From Candidatus Gastranaerophilales bacterium (GTDB taxonomy: Bacteria > Cyanobacteriota > Vampirovibrionia > Gastranaerophilales > Gastranaerophilaceae): DNA of 64,000 nt. Numbering within the stretch: position 1 is the stretch's first letter; each line of letters begins with the position of its first letter. The stretch spans positions 62,001 through 126,000 of the forward strand of contig CALUTO010000002.1 in assembly GCA_944323735.1 (NCBI GenBank). Direction: 5' to 3'. This document shows, piece after piece, positions 34,601 through 42,564 of the stretch. The notes below the pieces were generated by a model. It saw only the letters and a program-made list of their open reading frames with translations. It did not search any database and was not told where the DNA came from. Position numbers and translations under genes: made by a program.

Positions 34601-36758
34601 CAAAACACCGGCAGAAACAGGTTCCGCATCAGAAAGCACCGGCGGCTCTCAAAATACAGGTAATGCAGATGGTGCAGGAAAGACCGGAGCAGAATCAGAG
34701 GCACATAACGCAAAAGCTGATGACCCGCAGGGCACAGGTCAGAAAAAACGTCCCGATGAAAATGCTGAGGCTAATGACACTGGTTCGGCAGATGATGCTA
34801 AACGTGCTGAAGATGCTAAACGTGCTGAAGAAGCGAAACGCGCTGAAGAAGCCAAACGTGCTGAAGAAGCGAAACGCGCTGAAGAAGCCAAACGTGCCGA
34901 AGATGCTAAACGTGCTGAAGATGCTAAACGTGCTGAAGAAGCCAAACGAGCCGAAGAAGCCAAACGTGCCGAAGAAGCTAAAAAAGCCGAAGAAGCTAAA
35001 AAGGCTCAAGAAGCTGCAAATGCAAAACAGCAGCGTCAGGAACGTATTGACCAGCTTGAAAAAGAAGTCAAATACGGTGAAACAGCTAACGAAATTAAAC
35101 AGCAATACCAGAACCTTCTCGATGATCTGGCAAATGTCGATTTCTCAACGATGAGTAAAGCTGAGATTGAGAAATTCAGAAAAACATTCATGAGAAGAAT
35201 GTCTCTGATGACCCATCCGGACAGGATAGGTGAGGGCTATGACGAATTGTTCAAGGCTGTAGCTAATGTCGGAGATGCTCTTCAAAGTGGTTCTATGAGC
35301 CAGTTGAAAGCCGCACGAAAAAACTTCACGAAAATGCTTGACGATTATTCGAACAAACTCGGCGCAAACAAAGCAGAACTCGATAAACTGAAAGCTCAGG
35401 CTCAAGCTGATGAAGCAGGAGCTGCAGGAGCCGCTGATGGTGCAGACGGAGCGAACAAAGCTGATGATGCAAAAGCTAAGGCTGAAGAAGAGGCAAAACG
35501 TGCCGAAGAAGCAAAAAAAGCCGAAGAAGCTAAACGGGCAGAAGAAGCCAAACGAGCCGAAGAAGCCAAACGTGCCGAAGAAGCTAAAAAAGCCGAAGAA
35601 GCCAAACGTGCCGAAGAAGCCAAACAGGCAAAAAACGCACAGCAGAGTACAGGTGCGGCAAGAAAAGTCAATTCTTCCGTTCAGGATGTAAAAATGAAAA
35701 AAGGCGAGCCGGTTGAAGTCACGTTTGATACAAAAATCAGACTTGCAAACAAAGTCGACATAGACCTCTCTGATTTCAGGACCAAATTGCAAAATATGAA
35801 AGACGGAGACAGTTTCTACATAGGAAGAGCAGTAAACGGCCCTAACGACATAAGAATTCCGCACGAATATGTTTCCCGTGTACATCTAAAGGTTGAAAAA
35901 ATTAACGGAAAAATTGTAATTACAGACGTTGGTTCAACAAACGGAACGATATTGAACACTACCCAGCCTGATTTCGCAGCCAAATTCAAACCCAAAAAAC
36001 TACAGGAAAAATTTGGCAACGGCAAAGAAACTTATGGACACTTTTTCAATGAGTATAACCAGAACTATAATAATCTGAGAAGAGCGCAATATTCTCCTGA
36101 ATCTTCTTATAGAGGAAACGTTGAGGATTTCGAAGATTACATTGGTGCAGCTGCATATGACAACCCGCCAAATGGTTCAGTTGTATATCCGGGTAACGGA
36201 TGGTCTTGGCGTCAATTTAAGAATGGCTGTAGACGACTGGCGAAAGACAGAGTTTCGTTAAACGTTGTTGCAGACAAAAGAATGATACAGGAACTTGATA
36301 GGCTCATGTTGAAAGGCGAATTTGTAGACAAAAACGGTCGTCTTGTTAAATTGGATGATTCTGTTTTTACAAAAGGCATGTACAAAACGCCTCAAACAGC
36401 AGAAGGCTGGCTAACACGTCATGACCCGATTACAATGTATTTTGATGAAAAAGTTTCACCTGAAATGCTCGATGCTATTTCTCAAATTACTGAAAAATAT
36501 GCAAGAACTTCATCAAACGGAAAAGCACTAATGAATTCTCTCGAAGGCAAACCGTGGATTGCGAACGAGGCTTATACTCCTGAAGCACAAATTAAAAAGT
36601 TGTATGAAAGGGCGAAAAAGCTGAATCCAGATCTTGCTGATATGATTTACTCGGAATCTATGGATCACGGGCAATGGAATGTGTCTACAGGCATGTATGC
36701 AGCGATGGAAAAGCTTGTTGACGAATACGAAATGTTCCTGAAAATGGCTCGAACTTAA
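31650..36758 (+). CDS. Giant multidomain protein: EF-hand, LysM, J-like, FHA, effector-like C-terminus
   Basis: This 1702-residue protein begins MSDELRLGKKGDNVDLSQI, with no signal peptide. Visible parts in order: an EF-hand loop (D41-x-D43-x-N45...E52); acidic Gly/Asn repeats of the type DKNGNPVFEHKDANGN; a LysM module (about 325-372, IKDIAKNFGVSEEALIKANI); a Glu/Ala/Arg coiled coil; a hydrophobic Gly/Ala segment (about 824-864); AKRAEE repeats (1050-1118); a J-like segment with HPD at 1189-1191 (MTHPDRIGEGYDELFKAV); more repeats (1281-1328); an FHA domain (about 1351-1437, GR 1392-1393, SRVH 1409-1412, STNGT 1429-1433); and a C-terminal domain (about 1514-1702). In the last, RVSLNVV, KGMYKTPQTAEGW and DPITMYF resemble HopA1-type effector domains. 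The role is unknown. AAGGAG precedes the ATG and a strong terminator follows. Confidence 0.85.
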   Translation: MSDELRLGKKGDNVDLSQIKGGIRQDDIKNEKLKNIFDKYDGDDNDVLSSGEVENFLKDVKNTAKNSVFSKRETKKFIKNELGKGEAKAEDVWEFTETLARISDEKDLAGSYINKANQEVITYEDGTVERVNKDGSSVTERKDKNGNPVFEHKDANGNLYQKEYFDENGNAVAEHYNVQNGESVIREKNISGEGGNPITRIEYNNGEAVKKTVRNGNKTTVYNITDGRETKTLVKEKIGNGITRTTEYSKTADGEPVETIKEDGKPTVINITQRDGTVRQIIRDENSFTENTLNSEGKRLHQEKNIDGQNYELDYDGKGNTKGIIVQNGESIKDIAKNFGVSEEALIKANIDAIKGEGDNRYFNVGEEIVIPREMEADEKVLRGRASKEEAIAQYEAAEAERRAEEERKAEEARIAQEQEEARKQAEADAAADAQKAEENKKHYEEGKKLAEKIYDDIDGIGTSKTFDGHIAQINKDNVAGVVLGYAEKSPGESIAEAIFDEAGMKLSRRKEKVTHIFNQLVTKAKELGIDTSQAEKEFAEAIKLKHGYANNEDFDAIFNSLATGIVGKGSITKAEEREIKNTPETELQQETIGILEETVSGAEEALSEQLKHDGWIADLWEGIKWLGGSDNLDEKVKEDIAAYKDQIEVLKSAKTPEEFKAKFKEIFGVNYDPALIKAYQKTQAQFAAAQANYIMEEQFNTQLKDLLKNENLKGGEKTYNELFNKFADFAGQGDRETGVQTLNDALKSTGVDENASTEEKYKALHRIAKEFSKNLHNETVKATGGKGYEAFKAEAENAYNAAFGVKNDIAKRVAEYNTSQQTGAMITGGILKGAAALSMLIPGVGVVAAAGITAAASAAIDATDRVSSEEGLQENEIFTILKNAAIDGATMFGGAKLTKMLANVKTFVKIGGQITGDVIIGAAAEKGQTGEITINGLVFQCVFSAAGNLVALKNMGKAKNTTGGVPAKAGSPDAGQSGSAHGSKTPAETGSASESTGGSQNTGNADGAGKTGAESEAHNAKADDPQGTGQKKRPDENAEANDTGSADDAKRAEDAKRAEEAKRAEEAKRAEEAKRAEEAKRAEDAKRAEDAKRAEEAKRAEEAKRAEEAKKAEEAKKAQEAANAKQQRQERIDQLEKEVKYGETANEIKQQYQNLLDDLANVDFSTMSKAEIEKFRKTFMRRMSLMTHPDRIGEGYDELFKAVANVGDALQSGSMSQLKAARKNFTKMLDDYSNKLGANKAELDKLKAQAQADEAGAAGAADGADGANKADDAKAKAEEEAKRAEEAKKAEEAKRAEEAKRAEEAKRAEEAKKAEEAKRAEEAKQAKNAQQSTGAARKVNSSVQDVKMKKGEPVEVTFDTKIRLANKVDIDLSDFRTKLQNMKDGDSFYIGRAVNGPNDIRIPHEYVSRVHLKVEKINGKIVITDVGSTNGTILNTTQPDFAAKFKPKKLQEKFGNGKETYGHFFNEYNQNYNNLRRAQYSPESSYRGNVEDFEDYIGAAAYDNPPNGSVVYPGNGWSWRQFKNGCRRLAKDRVSLNVVADKRMIQELDRLMLKGEFVDKNGRLVKLDDSVFTKGMYKTPQTAEGWLTRHDPITMYFDEKVSPEMLDAISQITEKYARTSSNGKALMNSLEGKPWIANEAYTPEAQIKKLYERAKKLNPDLADMIYSESMDHGQWNVSTGMYAAMEKLVDEYEMFLKMART
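34797..35001 (+). repeat. AKRAEE-coding tandem repeat, block 1
   Basis: Near-identical short units encoding Ala-Lys-Arg-Ala-Glu-Glu/Asp repeat about twelve times (residues 1050-1118). The near identity at DNA level (GAAGAAGCCAAACGTGC) makes the block prone to slippage and to assembly error. Confidence 0.9.
35490..35631 (+). repeat. AKRAEE-coding tandem repeat, block 2
   Basis: A second set of about nine AKRAEE/AKKAEE units (residues about 1281-1328) between the J-like and FHA parts, of the same type as block 1. The two probably form charged helical linkers. Confidence 0.88.
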
Positions 36759-36771
36759 ACAAGATAAAAAC

Positions 36772-36810
36772 AAAACTCCGTAAAATTTGATAAACATTTT
36801 ACGGAGTTTT
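36772..36810 (+). terminator. Terminator of the giant gene
   Basis: A 15-bp stem, AAAACTCCGTAAAAT (36772-36786) with ATTTTACGGAGTTTT (36796-36810), ends in a T-run. It lies 13 bases past the stop. Confidence 0.92.
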
Positions 36811-36822
36811 TCTAAAAAATTC

Positions 36823-36844
36823 CTGACGTTTCAAATAACGTCAG
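36823..36844. promoter_or_regulatory. Short inverted repeat upstream of acpS
   Basis: CTGACGTT (36823-36830) and AACGTCAG (36837-36844) form an 8-bp inverted repeat with a six-base centre, ten bases upstream of the acpS promoter -35. It could be an operator or a minor hairpin after the terminator. Confidence 0.4.
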
Positions 36845-36854
36845 AAGCTCTACA

Positions 36855-36884
36855 TTGTGTAAATTTTCAAATTTAAGGTATAAT
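36855..36884 (+). promoter_or_regulatory. acpS promoter
   Basis: TTGTGT (36855-36860), 18 bases, TATAAT (36879-36884). The predicted leader is about 20 bases and holds GGGGA before the ATG at 36911, so this gene is leadered. Confidence 0.55.
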
Positions 36885-36910
36885 AACTAATAAAACAAAG
36901 ATGGGGAACA

Positions 36911-37267
36911 ATGTTTCAGGTAGGCGTAGATATAGAAGATATTTCAAGGTTTGAAAACAAAACACAGGAAAAAGATTCACATTTTTTGAACAGAATTTAT
37001 ACAAAAAATGAGCTTAAGTACTGTTTTTCAAATTCACACCCCGCAAAACATCTCGCAGCACGTTTTTGTGCAAAAGAAGCTGTTGTAAAAGCACTGAACG
37101 GTCTTGTTAAAAAGATGCCAAAATATTCTGATATAGAAATTCTCAAAAAAGAAAACGGGGCTCCTTTTGTAAATCTTCTAAACTGCAACGAAAATATTGA
37201 AATATCTGTCTCGCTTTCCCATGACCGTGAAAAAGCAGTTGCATTCGCAGCAGCACAGAAAAATTAA
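36911..37267 (+). CDS. acpS: Holo-[acyl-carrier-protein] synthase
   Basis: This 118-residue enzyme transfers 4'-phosphopantetheine from CoA to apo-ACP. It shows the family start MFQVGVDIEDISRFENK (metal-binding Asp), ELKYCFSNSHPAKHLAARFC and AKEAVVKAL, and the end SLSHDREKAVAFA. Length is normal. It is preceded by a clear promoter and a GGGGA site. Confidence 0.95.
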   Translation: MFQVGVDIEDISRFENKTQEKDSHFLNRIYTKNELKYCFSNSHPAKHLAARFCAKEAVVKALNGLVKKMPKYSDIEILKKENGAPFVNLLNCNENIEISVSLSHDREKAVAFAAAQKN

Positions 37268-37324
37268 ACAGTCCTGTTCATGCCTGTAGAATATTAAGTT
37301 GATATTTCATCACAATAGTTAGGA

Positions 37325-37353
37325 TTGACAAACAAATTCTATTATAGTAATGT
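37325..37353 (+). promoter_or_regulatory. Promoter overlapped by a palindromic operator
   Basis: TTGACA (37325-37330) followed after 17 bases by TAATGT (37348-37353), a weak -10. The -10 lies inside the 26-bp palindrome 37347-37372, so a bound protein would block transcription. Confidence 0.4.
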
Positions 37354-37372
37354 TAGGTATACCTAACATTAC
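37347..37372. promoter_or_regulatory. 26-bp perfect palindrome, DtxR/MntR-like operator
   Basis: Half-sites GTAATGTTAGGTA and TACCTAACATTAC form a perfect 26-base palindrome. The core TTAGGTATACCTAA resembles binding sites of DtxR/IdeR/MntR metalloregulators (TTAGG...CCTAA). It covers the -10 of the gene at 37383, suggesting metal-dependent repression. The regulator is not seen in the window. Confidence 0.75.
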
Positions 37373-37382
37373 GGAAACAAAA

Positions 37383-38492
37383 ATGCATATTTCATCTATA
37401 GCAAAATATATTGACCAGCCCTACATCCTGCTTAATCTGCAAAAGAAAATGCCGGCATTTTTGACCGCTTCTGCCATAGCATACGGCACCTGCGACACTT
37501 TTAAACAGCCGGAAGGCAAAAAAACCAAACAGGCAGTAAAAAATACATTTATTTTTTCATTTATCATAACCTCGCTTTTATACGGCGGGAAAATGATAAA
37601 AGTCGGAGGAAAACAGCTTATTGAAACGACGAATGCTATAAAAACCGTACTAAAACAAAAAAGAGCGGTCAGAGAATATTTAGAAAAGAATAAAAATATT
37701 GAAGAAAAAGCAAAACATATTCTGAAAAAAGCAGAAAGAAAAATTATCACACCAGCAGAAACAGACTATTTAATAAAAAATCTGCCGGATAATAAAATCA
37801 GAGAAAAGCTCTTCGAAACAATTTTTTCAGAGAACAAATCACTCACATCAAAAGAAATATTTGATGAGATTGGACGGCTCTCGCTTCTCGGGTTTGTGCC
37901 GGTTGCTGCAGGAGTAGCAGGCGGGATTGCTGCAGATAGAGCAACAAAAACCGCAACCCCTAAACGCACGGCAGACAAAATTAAAGAAGGCGCATATCAG
38001 TTTCTTGCCAACATTTTTTTGTGCAATGTCGGTGCCGGAGCAGCTCTGTTTTCCATTGAAGCTTTGAACAGAAAAGGACTCATAAAAAATCTCACTCCGG
38101 CAAAAAAAATGACCGCAATTTTAAGCGGTATTACAATAACTGGTATTTTAGGCGGCAGTATGATTGCAAACTATCTTTGCAAAAAATTTATAAACCCCTT
38201 TTTTGACAAAACTCCAAAATCACAAAAAAATCTTTTTTCAGAAAGAAAACCGGAAACACTGGATATAGCAATGCACTCTGATGATATAGCTACAGCCGGC
38301 GTTCTTTCTGGTTTCAAATGGATTGAGCCTGTGCTGCCGCTGATGTATATGATGTCCGGTTACAGAGCCGGAACAGGTTACAGAAACAACGAAAAAGCAC
38401 ATAAAAACCATACGACTGCACGGCAAAAAACTGAAGCGAATGAACCCGTTGCCGCAAAAAAGTCCTACGGTACAAAAAGAATTCTACACTAA
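37383..38492 (+). CDS. Orphan membrane protein under a palindromic operator
   Basis: A 369-residue protein from the ATG at 37383 (MHISSIAKYIDQPYILLNLQ). An in-frame ATG at 37350 lies inside the operator palindrome and upstream of the predicted transcript start, so it is unlikely. There are four or five hydrophobic segments (FIFSFIITSLLYGGKMIKV, LLGFVPVAAGVAGGIAADRA, AILSGITITGILGGSMIANY) and a Lys-rich helix. No family is recognised. The operator suggests a link to metal status, but no metal-transport signature is visible. A terminator follows at 38524. Confidence 0.6.
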   Translation: MHISSIAKYIDQPYILLNLQKKMPAFLTASAIAYGTCDTFKQPEGKKTKQAVKNTFIFSFIITSLLYGGKMIKVGGKQLIETTNAIKTVLKQKRAVREYLEKNKNIEEKAKHILKKAERKIITPAETDYLIKNLPDNKIREKLFETIFSENKSLTSKEIFDEIGRLSLLGFVPVAAGVAGGIAADRATKTATPKRTADKIKEGAYQFLANIFLCNVGAGAALFSIEALNRKGLIKNLTPAKKMTAILSGITITGILGGSMIANYLCKKFINPFFDKTPKSQKNLFSERKPETLDIAMHSDDIATAGVLSGFKWIEPVLPLMYMMSGYRAGTGYRNNEKAHKNHTTARQKTEANEPVAAKKSYGTKRILH

Positions 38493-38523
38493 TACTTTCA
38501 TTTCTTGTTATTTAGGTACCCCT

Positions 38524-38549
38524 GCCTGAGATAGACTCTCAGGCTTTTT
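38524..38549 (+). terminator. Terminator of the gene at 37383
   Basis: The stem GCCTGAGA (38524-38531) / TCTCAGGC (38537-38544) is followed by TTTTTA, 32 bases past the stop. Confidence 0.88.
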
Positions 38550-38556
38550 ATTCAGC

Positions 38557-38585
38557 TTGAGAGGGGCTCTTCGTGCCCCTCTCAA
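38557..38585. other. GC-rich hairpin between the convergent genes
   Basis: TTGAGAGGGGC (38557-38567) pairs over 11 bp with GCCCCTCTCAA (38575-38585). It has no T-run on either strand, so it is not a classical terminator, though it lies just past the surE stop. Confidence 0.5.
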
Positions 38586-38617
38586 AAATTGTGTAATATA
38601 AAAATAATCTTTATTTA

Positions 38618-39409
38618 TTAAAACCAGTCGCATGAACCGTCTTTACAAAAAGCATTCTCCAGTTCCGGCATAATGTTTTCCTGCGTCATTTCAAATGTAA
38701 TCGGAGTTATGGAGATTTTGTTCATACGAAGTGCATTTATATCAGTTCCGTCATTTTCATCATATTGAATAAGCTGACCGGCAAGCCAGTAGTAGGTTTT
38801 TCCTCTGGGGTCAAGCCTTTTGTCATAGTCACTTGTGAACATACGTGTGCCCAGTCTTGTTATTGCGACTCCGTTCACATCTTCACCGCTTAAGGACGGA
38901 AAGTTTATATTCAATATACATTTTGGAGGAAGATTTACATCTTTAATTTTTTTAACAAATTTTGCCATAAACTCTGCTGCAAACTTAAAGTTTTCAAGCT
39001 CGCATGTCAAACCGGCAAGAGAAGTAGCTATTGCAGGATATCCCAGCATTGCGCCCTCCAGTGCACAACTGACTGTTCCGGAGTACAATATATCTGCGCC
39101 GAGGTTTGGCCCGTGGTTTATTCCGGAAATAACAAGATCCGGCTTTTCGTCAGGCCCGAGTATTGCGCTTAAACCTATTTTTACACAGTCACCCGGAGTG
39201 CCTGTCGTTACCCAGTTGCGCTTTGCACCGAATTTCGGATCAAGTTCTTCTACACGAAGCGGAGTGTGCAGCGTCAGAGAATGACCTGCAGCACTTCTTT
39301 CTCTGTCAGGGGCTATTACATACACATCATTTTCTTTACTCAGTGCCTCGGTCAGTGCACGTATACCGTTTGCAACTATTCCGTCATCGTTTGATATAAG
39401 AATTTTCAT
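38618..39409 (-). CDS. surE: 5'/3'-nucleotidase SurE
   Basis: This 263-residue phosphatase acts on nucleoside 5'- and 3'-monophosphates. It starts MKILISNDDGIVANGIRALT with the metal-binding Asp pair (D8, D9) and carries SGINHGPNLGADILYSGTVS. The C-terminal tail is somewhat longer than in short homologues. GGAGAAAAAT precedes the ATG, and the gene lies 12 bases downstream of pyrG. Confidence 0.96.
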   Translation of the reverse strand: MKILISNDDGIVANGIRALTEALSKENDVYVIAPDRERSAAGHSLTLHTPLRVEELDPKFGAKRNWVTTGTPGDCVKIGLSAILGPDEKPDLVISGINHGPNLGADILYSGTVSCALEGAMLGYPAIATSLAGLTCELENFKFAAEFMAKFVKKIKDVNLPPKCILNINFPSLSGEDVNGVAITRLGTRMFTSDYDKRLDPRGKTYYWLAGQLIQYDENDGTDINALRMNKISITPITFEMTQENIMPELENAFCKDGSCDWF

Positions 39410-39421
39410 ATTTTTCTCCTG

Positions 39422-41032
39422 TTATTCTTTATGGTTATGGTTTACTGCATTCATAAACCCTATAAACAGCGGATGAGCATGCTCGGGTCTGGACTTGAAT
39501 TCAGGGTGGAACTGACATGCCACAAACCAGTCATTTTTAGGATATTCCACTATTTCGCAGAGCGAGCCGTCAGGCGATAGTCCGGAAAAGACAAGACCGG
39601 CATCTTCAATCTGTTGTTTGTACTCATTATTGACTTCATATCGGTGTCTGTGTCTTTCGTCAATAACTTCTTTACCGTAAGCTTTATATGCCTTTGTGCC
39701 TTTTTTCAGGTGACAATCATATTTTCCGAGTCTCATTGTACCGCCGAGTCCGTCTATATGTTTTTGTTCAAGCATTATATCTATAACCGGATACTGGGTT
39801 CCTTCATCAAACTCCGTACTGTTTGCATTTTTCAGTCCGACAACATTTCTTGCATACTCAATAACAGCACACTGCATACCGAGACACAAGCCCAAAAACG
39901 GCATATTGTTTTCTCTTGCGTATCTGATTACGTTGAGTTTTCCTTCTATGCCTCTTATGCCGAAGCCGCCCGGAACAACAAGCCCCTCCACATCTTTAAG
40001 AGCCTCTTTTGCTTTTGCATAATCAACACAATCTTCAGAATTTATCCATTTTATTTCTATCTGTGCATTGTGCTTATATCCTGCATGTTTTAAAGATTCA
40101 ACAACAGAAATATATGCATCCGAGAGTTTTGTATATTTTCCGGCTATTGCAATTTTAAAAGTTTTTTTCGGGTTTTTTATATTTTCAACCAGCTTTATCC
40201 ACGGCTCAAGATGGGGCTTTTTATCAAGCAGCTGCAGACGTTTTAGCACAACCTGCGCCATCTCCTGCGCTTCGAGAGCCAGCGGCACCTCGTATATTGA
40301 TTTCAAATCCTTGCATTCTATTACAGCTTCAATCGGCACAGAACAGAACAGGGCTAATTTTTCTTTTTCTTTTTTGGGAATTTGCTTAGAAGTTCTGCAA
40401 ACAAGTATTTCAGGCTGTATTCCATAACTTCTTAAAACAGCAACGCTGTGCTGGGAGGGTTTTGTTTTGAGCTCGCCCGATGTCGGAAGATATGGAACAA
40501 GTGTAACGTGAATAGAAATACTGTTTCCGTACCCGAGCTCCGAACGAAACTGTCTTATTGCTTCAATGAACGGCAGTCCTTCAATGTCGCCTATTGTTCC
40601 GCCTACTTCTATGATTACAAAATCCGGTTTGAACTGCGCTGCAGCCTTTTTCATCCTTGATTTTATTTCATTTGTAATATGAGGAATAGTCTGAACTGTT
40701 GCCCCGAGATACTCGCCCTTTCTCTCTTTTTTTATAACCGTCTGATAGATATAACCGGATGTTACATTGTTTATTCTGCCGAGATTTGTATCCGTAAATC
40801 TTTCGTAATGTCCGAGGTCAAGGTCTGTTTCTGCACCGTCATCCGTAACAAAAACCTCACCGTGCTGGAACGGACTCATAGTTCCGGGGTCTACATTTAT
40901 ATAGGGGTCGAATTTTTGGATAACAACGGAAAAGCCTCTCGCAGTCAAAAGTTTTCCCAGAGAAGCTGCCACAATCCCCTTACCCAAAGAGGATACAACC
41001 CCTCCTGTCACAAAAATATACTTAGTTGTCAT
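39422..41032 (-). CDS. pyrG: CTP synthase
   Basis: This 536-residue enzyme converts UTP to CTP with glutamine and ATP. The amidoligase half starts [20 protein letters not shown], and the C-terminal glutamine amidotransferase half has the nucleophile Cys in [11 protein letters not shown] and the distal His/Glu in [11 protein letters not shown]. Standard length. AAGGGG lies before the ATG. surE follows directly, forming a nucleotide operon. Confidence 0.98.
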   Translation of the reverse strand: MTTKYIFVTGGVVSSLGKGIVAASLGKLLTARGFSVVIQKFDPYINVDPGTMSPFQHGEVFVTDDGAETDLDLGHYERFTDTNLGRINNVTSGYIYQTVIKKERKGEYLGATVQTIPHITNEIKSRMKKAAAQFKPDFVIIEVGGTIGDIEGLPFIEAIRQFRSELGYGNSISIHVTLVPYLPTSGELKTKPSQHSVAVLRSYGIQPEILVCRTSKQIPKKEKEKLALFCSVPIEAVIECKDLKSIYEVPLALEAQEMAQVVLKRLQLLDKKPHLEPWIKLVENIKNPKKTFKIAIAGKYTKLSDAYISVVESLKHAGYKHNAQIEIKWINSEDCVDYAKAKEALKDVEGLVVPGGFGIRGIEGKLNVIRYARENNMPFLGLCLGMQCAVIEYARNVVGLKNANSTEFDEGTQYPVIDIMLEQKHIDGLGGTMRLGKYDCHLKKGTKAYKAYGKEVIDERHRHRYEVNNEYKQQIEDAGLVFSGLSPDGSLCEIVEYPKNDWFVACQFHPEFKSRPEHAHPLFIGFMNAVNHNHKE

Positions 41033-41061
41033 ACAATACCCCTTTTCCCTGTCACGATACT

Positions 41062-41343
41062 CTAGTTAATCTTTGGCACTCTGAAGAAACCGTTTTCCTT
41101 AACCGGTGCATTCGCCATAAGTTCTTCTTTTGTCTGTCTGTACTCCGGCACATCTTCACGCATAACATTAACCACAGGAATAGCATGAGCCATAGGTTCA
41201 ACTCCTGTTGTATCTATTTCATTCATTTGCTGCGCATATTCAAGAATAGCACCGAGTTGTTTTGTAAATTTTTCTTTTTCTTCTTCTGTCAATTCCAGTC
41301 TTGCCAGTTTTGCAACGTGTTCAACGTCTTTTATGCTAATCAT
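41062..41343 (-). CDS. gatC: Asp/Glu-tRNA amidotransferase subunit C
   Basis: A 93-residue protein with [20 protein letters not shown] and the C-terminal MREDVP and [11 protein letters not shown] typical of GatC, which stabilises the GatAB amidotransferase that makes Gln-tRNA and Asn-tRNA. gatA and gatB are not in the window. GGAGAAAAA fits the ATG. Confidence 0.94.
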   Translation of the reverse strand: MISIKDVEHVAKLARLELTEEEKEKFTKQLGAILEYAQQMNEIDTTGVEPMAHAIPVVNVMREDVPEYRQTKEELMANAPVKENGFFRVPKIN

Positions 41344-41489
41344 TTTTTTCTCCAGTCAGATATTAGCCTGTTAAATTACTTATTATCTTACATATTTGTA
41401 CCATATAATCACAGAATTTTCCATGTTCGTAACAATTTGTATTTCGTTACTTAATCAAAAAACCTAACAACAGCATAGTTTTAATAATG

Positions 41490-42557
41490 TTAACTTTTAT
41501 ATGGAACCAGTCCGTTCAGCTCTGCAAGAGTAAAGAGAAATTCATCGCTGTGAGTGTTTTGAATGGACTGAGGAATAAAAATTTCTTTATATTTCTGAAT
41601 GGCATAACGGTCGGTCATACCGGCAATATAATCGCAGACAGTTCTTTTGAGAGCTTCTTCTTCGCCCTCCATACGGGATTTTAATTCCTTTTCATAATAT
41701 TCAAAAAGAGCCCTGATAATCCCGTATACTTTATTTTCCTCGTGTTTAGCCAGTCTGTTTGTGTATACATTGCTAAACATCCATGTTCTCAATTTGTCAA
41801 GGTAGAAGAAAGTTTCTTCGGACATGGAAATTTTATCTTTTCCCGTACTGTTCTCTATAATATCCAGCAGCATTTTCGTAATACGTTCGCTTCTGTCAAG
41901 CGAAAAATAGTTAGTACAGTCTTGAGGAAGGTCAGTTTCTTTTATAATTCCGGCTCTTATTGCATCGTCAATATCATGGTTTATGTAGGCAATTTTGTCT
42001 GACAGTTTTACGATTTTACCCTCGAGAGTAAAAGCTTTGCTTTCTATTTTTAAAGAACCTGAATGATATTTTATGCCGTCAATTGTTTCTGCCGTCAGGT
42101 TAAGATTTTCAATCGCAGTGACGACCCGCACACTGTGACTGCTGTGCTTAAAGCCGTCTGCCATAATTTCATTCAAGACCTCTTCCCCGCTGTGACCAAA
42201 TGGCGTATGCCCGAGATCATGCCCCATTGCAATCGCTTCTGTCAAATCTTCATTCAAATTCAATGCACGTGCTATTGTTCTTGCAATCTGCGACACTTCA
42301 AGAGTATGAGTCATTCTGGTTCTGTAATGGTCATTTGTCGGCGAGAAAAAAACCTGCGTTTTGTGTTTTAACCTTCTAAAAGCTTTGCTGTGAATAATCC
42401 TGTCTTTGTCTCTCTGGAAATCCGTACGGATAGGACACGGTGCCTCTTGAACCGCTCTACCTTTTGAATAAACACTTTTTGCCGCATAAGGACTGAGAAG
42501 TTCAAGTTCTCTTTTTTCTATGTTTTCTCTTATACAAAGTGTTTCCTTTTCATCCAT
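41490..42557 (-). CDS. dgt: Deoxyguanosinetriphosphate triphosphohydrolase-like protein
   Basis: A 355-residue protein, start chosen at the ATG at 42557 (MDEKETLCIRENIEK) with GAGG upstream; an in-frame TTG lies six codons earlier. It is an HD-domain dNTPase: FRRLKHKTQVF, MTHTLEVSQIARTIARALNL, AIAMGHDLGHTPFGHSGEEV (metal His-Asp) and KLSDKIAYINHDIDD. It hydrolyses dNTP to nucleoside and triphosphate. It lies seven bases after the TPR stop. Confidence 0.94.
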   Translation of the reverse strand: MDEKETLCIRENIEKRELELLSPYAAKSVYSKGRAVQEAPCPIRTDFQRDKDRIIHSKAFRRLKHKTQVFFSPTNDHYRTRMTHTLEVSQIARTIARALNLNEDLTEAIAMGHDLGHTPFGHSGEEVLNEIMADGFKHSSHSVRVVTAIENLNLTAETIDGIKYHSGSLKIESKAFTLEGKIVKLSDKIAYINHDIDDAIRAGIIKETDLPQDCTNYFSLDRSERITKMLLDIIENSTGKDKISMSEETFFYLDKLRTWMFSNVYTNRLAKHEENKVYGIIRALFEYYEKELKSRMEGEEEALKRTVCDYIAGMTDRYAIQKYKEIFIPQSIQNTHSDEFLFTLAELNGLVPYKS

Positions 42558-42564
42558 AAAAGAA

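Noticed and set aside
34739-34963. Antisense Ala/Ser-rich ORF over the AKRAEE repeats
   Set aside because: It is the reverse-frame shadow of the repeat block in the giant gene, with no independent start signals.
34797-35631. Tandem repeats considered as a CRISPR array
   Set aside because: The units are short, contiguous and in frame, encoding AKRAEE; there are no spacers.
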